NCBI GenBank assembly: GCA_946575275.1
Contig: CAMNZV010000150.1
Location: forward strand, 1 to 5,038
Source: an uncultured Clostridium sp.
GTDB taxonomy: Bacteria; Bacillota; Clostridia; Clostridiales; Clostridiaceae
Direction: 5' to 3'
Length of the DNA: 5,038 nt
Part shown: positions 1 through 5,038 of the stretch, in pieces
Layout of the letters: every line of letters starts with the position of its first letter
Numbering within the stretch: position 1 is the first letter of the stretch
Notes under the pieces: generated by a model
The model's input: the letters and a program-made list of their open reading frames with translations, nothing else
The model's database searches: none
Told to the model about the DNA's origin: nothing
Program-made: the position numbers and the translations under genes

Positions 1-50
1 AAAAAAAGAAAATATAAAGTAAAAATAAGAAAAAAATTTTAAGAATATGG

Positions 51-79
51 TTGTTAGAAGGCTTTTCATTTGCTAAAAT
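51..79 (+). promoter_or_regulatory. Vegetative (sigma-A type) promoter of the iron-sulfur operon
   Basis: The -35 box is TTGTTA (51-56) and the -10 box is TAAAAT (74-79), separated by an ideal 17 bases. A TG dinucleotide at 71-72 makes it an extended -10 (TGCTAAAAT). The A/T tracts at 1-45 lie immediately upstream of the -35 box and look like an UP element. Transcription should start near 86, which places the first stem-loop of the leader at the very 5' end of the mRNA. No second promoter is visible before the first gene. Confidence 0.75.
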
Positions 80-85
80 AGAAAC

Positions 86-135
86 AGGGTAGTTAACCCA
101 TAGGGACAATTTTTGTCCAGCGATATAAGATAGCT
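86..135 (+). promoter_or_regulatory. Structured 5' leader with three tandem stem-loops
   Basis: Three small hairpins follow each other directly from the predicted transcription start. Hairpin 1 pairs GGGT (87-90) with ACCC (96-99). Hairpin 2 pairs GGACAA (104-109) with TTGTCC (113-118) around a TTT loop. Hairpin 3 pairs AGCGAT (119-124) with ATAGCT (130-135) with one mismatch. CCC at 97-99 can instead pair with GGG at 103-105, so hairpins 1 and 2 compete with an alternative fold. None of the hairpins is followed by a T-run, so this is not an obvious terminator-type switch. A role in protecting the 5' end of the mRNA, or binding of a ligand or protein, would fit. I do not recognise a known riboswitch class. 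The pairings are seen in the sequence; the function is inferred. Confidence 0.45.
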
Positions 136-178
136 AATAATAAATTTATAGTTATAAAATCGGGAGGAGAAATTAAGT

Positions 179-871
179 ATGATGTATTCAAGAGAAGTTG
201 AAGAAATGTGCGTTTTAGCTAGAGGCACAAATCATGGATCTGCACCAATTCCAGAAGAAGGGAAATGGGTAAAATCAAAGGAAGTTACAGATATTTCAGG
301 ATTAACACACGGAGTTGGTTGGTGTGCACCTCAACAAGGAGCATGTAAATTAACACTAAATGTTAAAGATGGGATTATTGAAGAGGCATTAGTTGAAACT
401 ATTGGATGTTCTGGTATGACTCACTCTGCTGCAATGGCTTCAGAAATATTACCAGGAAAAACAATATTAGAAGCATTAAACACAGATTTAGTTTGTGATG
501 CTATTAATACAGCTATGAGAGAATTATTTTTACAAATAGTTTATGGAAGAACTCAAACAGCTTTCTCAGAAGGTGGACTACCTATAGGAGCTGGTCTTGA
601 AGATTTAGGAAAAGGACTTAGAAGCCAAGTTGGTACTATGTACGGAACATTAGCTAAAGGACCTAGATATTTAGAAATGGCTGAAGGATATGTTACAGAT
701 GTAGCTGTTGATGATGAAAATGAAATAATCGGATATAAATTCGTTCACCTAGGAAAGATGATGGAAATGATAGGTAAGGGAATGGATGCTAATGAAGCAT
801 TAGATAAAGCTAAGGGACAATATGGAAGAGTTGCTGATGCTGCTAAATTAGTTAACCCAAGACACGAATAA
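179..871 (+). CDS. NifU/IscU-like iron-sulfur cluster assembly scaffold protein
   Basis: This 230-residue protein resembles the IscU/NifU N-terminal fold. The stretch at about 60-100 (VKDGIIEEALVETIGCSGMT, then a GKTILEAL motif) matches the IscU pattern of a beta strand, a G-C loop, an Ala/Ser-rich helix and G-K-[ST]-x-x-E-A. Candidate cluster ligands are C49 and C56 (in W-C-A-P-Q-Q-G-A-C), C77 and C106. IscU normally uses three cysteines, and here the third would sit closer to the second than in classical IscU. C11 is an additional cysteine. Residues 120-230 form a Gly-rich C-terminal extension that IscU lacks. No signal peptide or membrane segment is present, so it should be cytosolic. GGGAGGAG (162-169) lies 9 bases before the first ATG, favouring 179 over the adjacent ATG at 182. 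It is followed 27 bases later by the GGGtGRT gene and shares its promoter and terminator. No cysteine desulfurase (IscS/NifS) is adjacent, so its role as a general scaffold is inferred; cluster-dependent regulation or partnership with the next protein is equally possible. Confidence 0.85.
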   Translation: MMYSREVEEMCVLARGTNHGSAPIPEEGKWVKSKEVTDISGLTHGVGWCAPQQGACKLTLNVKDGIIEEALVETIGCSGMTHSAAMASEILPGKTILEALNTDLVCDAINTAMRELFLQIVYGRTQTAFSEGGLPIGAGLEDLGKGLRSQVGTMYGTLAKGPRYLEMAEGYVTDVAVDDENEIIGYKFVHLGKMMEMIGKGMDANEALDKAKGQYGRVADAAKLVNPRHE

Positions 872-898
872 TCAATTATTTAAGGAGGATATAGAATT

Positions 899-1900
899 AT
901 GCCATTATTTGAAAGTTATGAAAGAAGAATAGATCAAATCACTCCAGTATTAGAAAAATACGGAATGAAAACTTTAGAAGATGCAAAAGAAACTTGTGCA
1001 TCAATTGGAATAGATCCTTACACAATAGCTAAGGAAACTCAACCAATAGCATTTGAAAATGCAGGATGGGCTTACACTTTAGGTGCAGCTATTGCAATAA
1101 AGAAGGGATGTAAAAAGGCTGCTGAAGCTGCTGAAGCAATTGGAGAAGGATTACAAGCATTTTGTATTCCAGGATCTGTTGCAGATGATAGAAAAGTTGG
1201 AATTGGACATGGTAACCTAGGAGCTATGCTTTTAAGAGAAGAAACTAAATGTTTTGCTTTCTTAGCAGGACATGAATCTTTTGCAGCTGCTGAAGGTGCT
1301 ATTAAAATAGCTGAAAAGGCTAACAAAGTAAGAACAGAACCATTAAGAGTTATTTTAAATGGTCTTGGAAAAGATGCAGCTAAGGTAATTTCAAGAATTA
1401 ATGGATTCACATATGTTCAAACAGATTTTGACTATTACACTGGAGAAGTTAAGGTTGTTAATGAAAAAGCTTACTCTACAGGAGATAGATCAAAGGTTAA
1501 ATGTTATGGAGCTAACGATGTTAGAGAAGGTGTTGCTATAATGCACAGAGAGGGTGTTGACGTATCAATTACTGGTAACTCAACTAACCCTACAAGATTC
1601 CAACATCCAGTTGCTGGAACATACAAAAAGGAATGTATTGAACAAAGTAAGAAATACTTCTCAGTTGCATCAGGTGGTGGAACAGGAAGAACTCTTCACC
1701 CAGATAATATGGCAGCAGGTCCAGCTTCTTATGGTATGACAGATACAATGGGAAGAATGCATTCTGATGCACAATTTGCTGGTTCATCTTCAGTTCCTGC
1801 CCATGTTGAAATGATGGGATTAATTGGAATGGGTAACAATCCAATGGTTGGAGCTACAGTTGCAGTTGCAGTTGCAGTTGAAGAAGGAATGAATAAATAG
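899..1900 (+). CDS. GGGtGRT-family protein, partner of the scaffold protein
   Basis: This 333-residue protein carries the family's name motif, S-G-G-G-T-G-R-T-L-H-P, at about 258-268. The family is conserved in anaerobes and, as far as I know, has no firmly assigned biochemical function. Other visible features are an Ala/Glu-rich helix near 72-84 (CKKAAEAAEAIGEG), a Gly/His stretch at about 101-108 (GIGHGNLG), a G-H-E-S-F loop near 124, several cysteines (33, 71, 89, 118, 202, 246), and a Gly- and Met-rich C-terminus ending in VAVAVAVEEG. The Gly-rich motif recalls a phosphate- or nucleotide-binding loop, but it is not a P-loop and I do not assign a ligand. The start is well supported: AAGGAGG (882-888) sits 10 bases before ATG. 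The gene is co-transcribed with the scaffold gene and ends at a strong terminator. It is soluble and cytosolic by composition. Family membership is near certain; the function is unknown. Confidence 0.9.
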   Translation: MPLFESYERRIDQITPVLEKYGMKTLEDAKETCASIGIDPYTIAKETQPIAFENAGWAYTLGAAIAIKKGCKKAAEAAEAIGEGLQAFCIPGSVADDRKVGIGHGNLGAMLLREETKCFAFLAGHESFAAAEGAIKIAEKANKVRTEPLRVILNGLGKDAAKVISRINGFTYVQTDFDYYTGEVKVVNEKAYSTGDRSKVKCYGANDVREGVAIMHREGVDVSITGNSTNPTRFQHPVAGTYKKECIEQSKKYFSVASGGGTGRTLHPDNMAAGPASYGMTDTMGRMHSDAQFAGSSSVPAHVEMMGLIGMGNNPMVGATVAVAVAVEEGMNK

Positions 1901-1935
1901 TATTAAAAATGGCTTGTCCACTTTTATTCACAAAT

Positions 1936-1971
1936 AAAAAGAGTAACTAATTAAATTAGTTGCTCTTTTTT
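1936..1971 (+). terminator. Intrinsic terminator of the iron-sulfur operon
   Basis: A 15-pair stem joins 1936-1950 (AAAAAGAGTAACTAA) to 1956-1970 (TTAGTTGCTCTTTTT), with a TTAAA loop and a single T-G wobble. A run of six T (1966-1971) closes it. The A-run on the left arm means that it could also terminate transcription from the right on the opposite strand. It lies 35 bases after the stop codon of the GGGtGRT gene and isolates the operon from the defence genes downstream. Confidence 0.92.
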
Positions 1972-2014
1972 GCATATTCAAAGACTTTCTATAATCTTAT
2001 CTGTTTCATAAGGA

Positions 2015-2030
2015 TATACAGGAATGTATA
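2015..2030. repeat. Short perfect dyad in the intergenic spacer
   Basis: TATACA (2015-2020) and TGTATA (2025-2030) form a perfect 6-base inverted repeat around GGAA. A second small pairing lies just upstream: CTTAT at 1996-2000 with ATAAG at 2008-2012. These could be an operator or small RNA hairpins that belong with the larger folded block further right. In such AT-rich DNA, chance is also a fair explanation. The rest of 1972-2085 shows no ORF with a ribosome binding site and no recognisable element. Confidence 0.25.
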
Positions 2031-2089
2031 GAAAATTAGGGGCTATAAGAATAGTTCAATAGGGTAATATATGATTAAATAATATAAAA

Positions 2090-2150
2090 AGGTGTTTTCA
2101 TCATGCAGGGAATCTACGCTTGTAGCCCACTTTTCACAAGAGAAACACCT
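2090..2150. ncRNA. Candidate structured RNA or foldable element upstream of the HEPN gene
   Basis: The outer arms AGGTGTTTTC (2090-2099) and GAGAAACACCT (2140-2150) pair along their length with one bulged G. They enclose an inner hairpin: GGG (2108-2110) with CCC (2126-2128) and CTAC (2114-2117) with GTAG (2122-2125), with an AAT bulge and a GCTT loop. The block is 45% GC by hand count over 2091-2150, against about 22% in the 60 bases on either side, so it stands out in both composition and fold. On the + strand a weak -10-like TAATAT (2080-2085) would start a transcript right at the stem. On the - strand the outer stem is followed by five T (complement of 2086-2090), so it could end a transcript there. 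Alternatives are a leader-peptide attenuator, since a 21-codon ORF lies inside it, or a palindromic end of a lost mobile element. The strand is undecided. Pairing is seen; an RNA identity is inferred. Confidence 0.45.
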
Positions 2151-2168
2151 CTATCTTTGCTATATTAA
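2103..2168 (+). CDS. Possible 21-codon small ORF or leader peptide inside the folded block
   Basis: ATG at 2103 opens a 21-residue frame (MQGIYACSPLFTRETPLSLL plus a final Tyr) that ends with TAA at 2166-2168. AAAGGTG (2088-2094) lies 8 bases upstream, which is a usable ribosome binding site. The frame covers the inner hairpin and the right outer arm of the structure at 2090-2150, so a translating ribosome would open both. This is the arrangement expected of a leader peptide. Against this, no clear terminator or sequestered ribosome binding site follows before the HEPN gene, there is no run of a regulatory amino acid, and frames of this length arise by chance. Confidence 0.2.
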   Translation: MQGIYACSPLFTRETPLSLLY

Positions 2169-2205
2169 TATATGTATAAATAATAATAATTATACCCAAC
2201 AATGC

Positions 2206-2239
2206 TTGGATTATGATACTATTATAATATTAAATCATA
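2206..2239 (+). promoter_or_regulatory. Probable promoter region of the HEPN gene, with a flanking dyad
   Basis: A perfect -10 box, TATAAT, lies at 2223-2228, 42 bases before the chosen start codon. The only -35-like sequence, TTGGAT at 2206-2211, is too close (11 bases), and nothing good stands at 17 bases. Either the promoter is weak or it needs an activator. TATGAT (2212-2217) and ATCATA (2234-2239) form an inverted repeat that brackets the -10 box, an arrangement compatible with a repressor operator. The DNA is very AT-rich, so both points are tentative. Confidence 0.4.
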
Positions 2240-2270
2240 TATAAGTCAAATTATGACGAGGAGAAAAGAT

Positions 2271-4148
2271 ATGGATAATTATAAAGTCGGAGCACATAAG
2301 TATTTTTTATATGGAGCACAAGAATATTTTTTTGATAAAGATTGTAAGATAGAAAATAAAAAAATGCAAAGTATAAGAGGATTACTGAATGATTATATAA
2401 ATTTAGAAATGAATATAAAATTAAATAGTAGCGATAGTAGAAAATTGTTAAAGGGAAAAAAGGCATTGTTGGAAAGCATATTGTTTAATATCTCCAATTC
2501 ACCCTTATCAAAAGATAAAGAATTTTCAAATGATATTAAGTCAATTCAAAAGCTTATAAAAAATGGAATTAATGAATTGAAATCAAATGATGATAAGGGA
2601 AAGGATAAGGCAAACAGACTGTTGTTTAATTGTATAAGTTCATTTAATAAAAGAATAAGGAATCATAATATATTGAATGGCTATATTGATATACACAATG
2701 CATATGATACAAGATTTAAAGATGTTGAAATTCTTTTGGATTGTTATGTTAGTGAATTACTTTATGAAGGATATTCTTTATCATATTTAAAAGAATGGTA
2801 TAAGAGTAATTTTAGTAATGATGTTATTAATAATGCTAAACAAGAAATAGAATTGGAAAGTCTTATAGAGAAATTTAAAGAACTATCTAAAAATAGTGAT
2901 AAACAACATGATATAATAATAAGTATTAATTTACCAGAAAGTTTTAAAAAGCAACTTATTAAAGACGGGAATAAAAGAATAAAAAATATCGAATATAATT
3001 ATATAGAAGAATTTGTAATACCGAACGATAAAAGATTTAAAGTTACAGCTAAATCCATTTACCTTAAGTCAACTATTATAGCATGTGATGAAATCAAAGC
3101 GATAGAAATTATGACGAGTACAATTGAAAATTATATTGAAGTATATAAAGCATTAGATACTTCAATTGGAACAATGCCTATAACAGGATGCTATACAAAT
3201 CGAGTAATTGATTTAAGGGATGCTAAAGAATATACAAAAGATATAAATTATAGAGAATTAGAAGATATACAGGAATTTATTGAATTAAGAGAAAAGTATA
3301 GCAATAAAGCAAATAAAGGAGTAGCTATTAATGATATAGAAAGAGTAATTAATATTGAACAAAAACTATCTAATGATACGTCTGAAAATCGACTATTAAA
3401 TGCATGGAGTGCATTAGAAAATATACTTAGATTTTATGACTCCACATCAATAATTGGGAAAATAAATGAAATAATTCCTAAACTTATAGTTATGTATTCA
3501 ATTAAGCGAGAAATGAATAATTTATGGGACAAAATATTACCTTTAATAAACAAAAATAAAATAGATATAGAAGAGTTGCGAAAATGTAAGTCCGTTAATA
3601 ATCCAAGAAAATATGATAAAGAAAAATTTGCACTATTTCTAATGAATGAAAAAACTGGCGGAATATTATATGAAAAAACTAAATCTAATGTATCTATAAA
3701 TAAAAGTGTTATTGATTTAAATGGATGGTTAAAGAATCCTAAATTGTTGTTAGAAAAAATTAAATTTGATGAAGAAGCAATAAGACATAATATTACAACA
3801 ATTTATAGATTAAGAAATGACTTAGTTCATAATGGAGGAATTTTTGATAGAAATATTGAAAATAGAATATTTACACTAAGATATTATATAAATTGTATTT
3901 TGGGAACATTAATACATCATATAAAGCGTAATCCAGAATTAACTATAGAAGAAATATTAAATTCAATAACTCTAACTTACGAAAAATATATAGAAAATAT
4001 TGGAAATATTAATAAAAAAATAGAAGATATAGATGAGGAACAAGAAAAATGCAAAAATAAGAATAATGATTTAAGAGCTAAAAAAGAAAAAGCTATTTCA
4101 GAATTTGGAATAGAAAATATTGCGTATGTAAAATATCTATACATATAA
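2271..4148 (+). CDS. Large HEPN-domain protein (Apea-like), candidate anti-phage RNase
   Basis: This 625-residue protein is mostly helical and has no membrane segment or signal peptide. Its C-terminal third looks like an Apea-type HEPN domain. A helix reads RLLNAWSALENIL (374-386), matching the usual R-x-x-x-W-x-A-L-E-x-L pattern, and YRLRNDLVHNGG follows with R515, N516 and H520 forming the R-N-x3-H catalytic signature of HEPN ribonucleases. A preceding V-T-A-K-S segment with a long helix (about 257-297) resembles the linker region seen before such domains. Residues 1-250 are Lys/Asn/Glu-rich helices that I do not recognise. The C-terminus (about 570-610) is a charged, probably coiled-coil tail. 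GAGGAG (2258-2263) is 7 bases before ATG 2271, whereas the in-frame ATG at 2253 has no ribosome binding site, so 2271 is chosen. The gene lies directly upstream of brxA but is separated from it by a promoter. Many HEPN proteins in defence islands cut RNA on infection; a role here as a BREX accessory or independent effector is inferred. Composition is AT-richer than the operon to the left, consistent with transfer. Confidence 0.7.
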   Translation: MDNYKVGAHKYFLYGAQEYFFDKDCKIENKKMQSIRGLLNDYINLEMNIKLNSSDSRKLLKGKKALLESILFNISNSPLSKDKEFSNDIKSIQKLIKNGINELKSNDDKGKDKANRLLFNCISSFNKRIRNHNILNGYIDIHNAYDTRFKDVEILLDCYVSELLYEGYSLSYLKEWYKSNFSNDVINNAKQEIELESLIEKFKELSKNSDKQHDIIISINLPESFKKQLIKDGNKRIKNIEYNYIEEFVIPNDKRFKVTAKSIYLKSTIIACDEIKAIEIMTSTIENYIEVYKALDTSIGTMPITGCYTNRVIDLRDAKEYTKDINYRELEDIQEFIELREKYSNKANKGVAINDIERVINIEQKLSNDTSENRLLNAWSALENILRFYDSTSIIGKINEIIPKLIVMYSIKREMNNLWDKILPLINKNKIDIEELRKCKSVNNPRKYDKEKFALFLMNEKTGGILYEKTKSNVSINKSVIDLNGWLKNPKLLLEKIKFDEEAIRHNITTIYRLRNDLVHNGGIFDRNIENRIFTLRYYINCILGTLIHHIKRNPELTIEEILNSITLTYEKYIENIGNINKKIEDIDEEQEKCKNKNNDLRAKKEKAISEFGIENIAYVKYLYI

Positions 4149-4161
4149 CTTAGAAATGAAA

Positions 4162-4208
4162 TTGAAATGGGTGTTCTATTGAACTTATGATAAAATTAAT
4201 ATTATAAA
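4162..4208 (+). promoter_or_regulatory. Tandem promoters for the BREX operon
   Basis: Two overlapping promoter candidates lie between the HEPN stop and brxA. The first is TTGAAA (4162-4167), 18 bases, TATGAT (4186-4191). The second is TTGAAC (4179-4184), 18 bases, TATAAA (4203-4208). The second would start transcription near 4215, leaving a leader of about 20 bases before ATG 4235. GTTC-TATT-GAAC (4173-4184) is a small dyad that covers the second -35 box and could bind a regulator. No terminator hairpin lies between the HEPN gene and brxA, so read-through is also possible. Confidence 0.5.
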
Positions 4209-4234
4209 ACTGGACCATAGAGGTGAAAAATATA

Positions 4235-4831
4235 ATGGAATATAAATCAACTATTAAGTCTAGACCATATTTGTATAAAGAGACTAAAAAGGCTGCAATA
4301 CTTATAAATAAGGGACTAGTGGTGGAAAATATAAAAAATGAATCATTAGAAAATAATATATTTCAATTAGAAAGTGAAGCTAGAAAGAGGGAAGTTGCCT
4401 CAATAATTGTTGCTAGATTAAAAGCAGTAGATAAATTCGTTATAGATAAAATAGAAAATAGTAATATAGAAACTTCAAAGATTTTAGTATTATATGCAAT
4501 AATTAAAACAGATAGATTATTTTTTGAATTTATAAATGAGGTATATAAAGAAAAGGTTTTATTAAAGGATTTATTTATAAGAGATAAAGATTTCAATATA
4601 TTTTTTCAAAATAAAATGGAGCAAAGTGAGAAAGTTGCATCTTGGACAGAGTATACCTTTAAAAAGTTAAAACAGGTTTACATAAGAATACTTTTTGAAA
4701 GTGGACTTATATTAAATCAAAAAGGTGATAGAGAGATTAAAGTTCCTATAATTGATAGTGAAGTTAAGGAATATTTATATAGTATTGGAGATAAAGTATA
4801 TCTTAATGCCATACTTGGAATAGTAGAGTAG
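4235..4831 (+). CDS. brxA: BREX protein BrxA (DUF1819)
   Basis: This 198-residue protein matches the BrxA/DUF1819 family in length and pattern. Family-like segments are a central Asn/Gln/Ser helix followed by R-L-K-x-V-D (about 41-66), the K-x-x-R-L-F-F-E-F-I-x-E-V-Y-K-E-K stretch (91-107), a D-F-x-x-F-F segment (119-124), and K-K-L-K-Q-V-Y-I-R-I-L-F-E-S-G-L (143-158). BrxA is a small nucleic-acid-binding core protein of BREX, a system that methylates host DNA and blocks phage replication; its exact job is not settled. AGAGGTGA (4219-4226) sits 8 bases before ATG 4235. An in-frame GTG at 4223 lies inside this ribosome binding site and is therefore rejected as the start. The next gene, brxB, begins 21 bases after the stop, as expected for the brxA-brxB-brxC order of type I BREX. 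Identification rests on my recognition of the family pattern and is strongly supported by the neighbour. Confidence 0.87.
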   Translation: MEYKSTIKSRPYLYKETKKAAILINKGLVVENIKNESLENNIFQLESEARKREVASIIVARLKAVDKFVIDKIENSNIETSKILVLYAIIKTDRLFFEFINEVYKEKVLLKDLFIRDKDFNIFFQNKMEQSEKVASWTEYTFKKLKQVYIRILFESGLILNQKGDREIKVPIIDSEVKEYLYSIGDKVYLNAILGIVE

Positions 4832-4852
4832 CAATGAATGGTGGTGAAAGAA

Positions 4853-5038
4853 GTGAAGGATATATATAAGAGATTAGATGAAATTATACCTAAGATAGTA
4901 GATCCTAAGTTTAGAGAAAATAAAGGACTAGGGAATGAAATTGGCTTTTATGTATTTGATTATAATCCAAATGAAGAGTTCTTAATTAGAGATAGAGTAA
5001 GATTTATAAAAGAAAAGGTTAAGTCTGCATATGGATTA
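4853..5038 (+). CDS. brxB: BREX protein BrxB (DUF1788), partial, 3' end beyond the window
   Basis: The first 62 residues are present and the frame is open to the edge. The DUF1788 signature is clear: F-R-E-N-K, then GLGNEIGFYVFDY at 25-37, followed by N-P-x-E-E-F-x-I-R-x-R-V-R-F-I-K. Full-length BrxB is roughly 200 residues, so about two thirds is missing. BrxB is a core BREX protein of uncertain biochemical role, usually encoded between brxA and the ATPase gene brxC. The start is uncertain. GTG 4853 is preferred because GGTGG/GGTGA (4840-4847) precedes it at normal spacing. ATG 4838 is an in-frame alternative adding five residues (MVVKE), but it has only a weak AGAG upstream. GTG 4841 and 4844 fall inside the presumed ribosome binding site. 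Confidence 0.9.
   Translation, partial: MKDIYKRLDEIIPKIVDPKFRENKGLGNEIGFYVFDYNPNEEFLIRDRVRFIKEKVKSAYGL

Noticed and set aside
1072..1844. Open frames on the - strand and in other frames inside the GGGtGRT gene (such as 1072-1410, 1554-1739 and 1590-1844)
   Set aside because: They lie wholly within a well-supported conserved gene, lack ribosome binding sites, and have compositions expected of shadow frames.
2110..2128. Hairpin TCTAC-GCTT-GTAG resembling the stem of a Cas12a-type CRISPR repeat
   Set aside because: Only one copy exists, there are no spacers and no Cas12a-like gene in the window, and a 4-base stem with a 4-base loop is too little to carry that claim.
2206..2228. TTGGAT plus TATAAT as a complete promoter
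   Set aside because: The spacing of 11 bases is too short for a standard promoter; only the -10 box is kept as evidence.
2253..2270. ATG at 2253 as the start of the HEPN gene (six extra residues)
   Set aside because: No ribosome binding site lies before it, and its first codons are themselves the GAGGAG site that serves ATG 2271.
2251..2466. Phe/Tyr/Leu-rich - strand frame over the start of the HEPN gene, which looks like a membrane protein
   Set aside because: The hydrophobicity is the complement of Lys/Asn/Glu-rich codons on the + strand; it is a shadow of the HEPN gene.
2054..4184. GTTCAATAG (2054-2062) and its complement CTATTGAAC (4176-4184) flanking the HEPN gene as inverted repeats
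   Set aside because: Only nine bases match and the match does not extend; this is expected by chance in 5 kb of AT-rich DNA.
4223..4234. GTG at 4223 as the start of brxA
   Set aside because: This GTG is part of the AGAGGTGA ribosome binding site; ATG 4235 is at ideal spacing and BrxA proteins are usually about this length.
4363..4596. - strand frame inside brxA
   Set aside because: It is nested in a recognised family gene, has no promoter or ribosome binding site, and is a shadow frame.

Overview
The window looks like chromosomal DNA of a low-GC anaerobic Firmicute, most likely Clostridium in the narrow sense. The reasons are the very AT-rich composition, the almost exclusive use of AGA for arginine, strong purine-rich ribosome binding sites, and two first proteins of a type I associate with clostridia and related anaerobes. 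Species cannot be fixed from the sequence.

Layout, with all genes on the + strand. (1) Positions 1-1971 hold a compact housekeeping-type operon: a good vegetative promoter (51-79), a short leader of three small stem-loops (87-135), a NifU/IscU-like iron-sulfur scaffold protein (179-871), a GGGtGRT-family protein (899-1900) and an intrinsic terminator (1936-1971). (2) Positions 1972-2270 are an AT-rich spacer. It contains a conspicuous GC-richer, strongly foldable block (2090-2150), a 21-codon ORF inside that block, a small dyad and a TATAAT box. (3) Positions 2271-4148 encode a 625-residue protein that I read as a large HEPN-domain protein of the Apea-like type, with a W-ALE helix and an R-N-x3-H motif near the C-terminus. 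(4) From about 4162 on there is a separate promoter region, then brxA (DUF1819, 4235-4831) and the first 62 codons of brxB (DUF1788, from 4853). These are the first two core genes of a BREX anti-phage system that continues past the right edge.

Interpretation: a defence island begins just after the terminator of the iron-sulfur operon. The BREX core would be completed by brxC, pglX, pglZ and brxL downstream (expected, not seen). The HEPN gene sits directly upstream of brxA, a place where BREX loci often carry a regulator or accessory gene. It is a plausible RNase-type accessory or back-up effector, and it is the least described protein here. The structured block in front of it may be an RNA partner, an attenuator with a leader peptide, or a remnant of a mobile-element end; the sequence alone does not decide.

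Two start codons need care. The HEPN gene should start at ATG 2271 rather than 2253, and brxA at ATG 4235 rather than GTG 4223, because in each case the upstream candidate overlaps or precedes the Shine-Dalgarno sequence.
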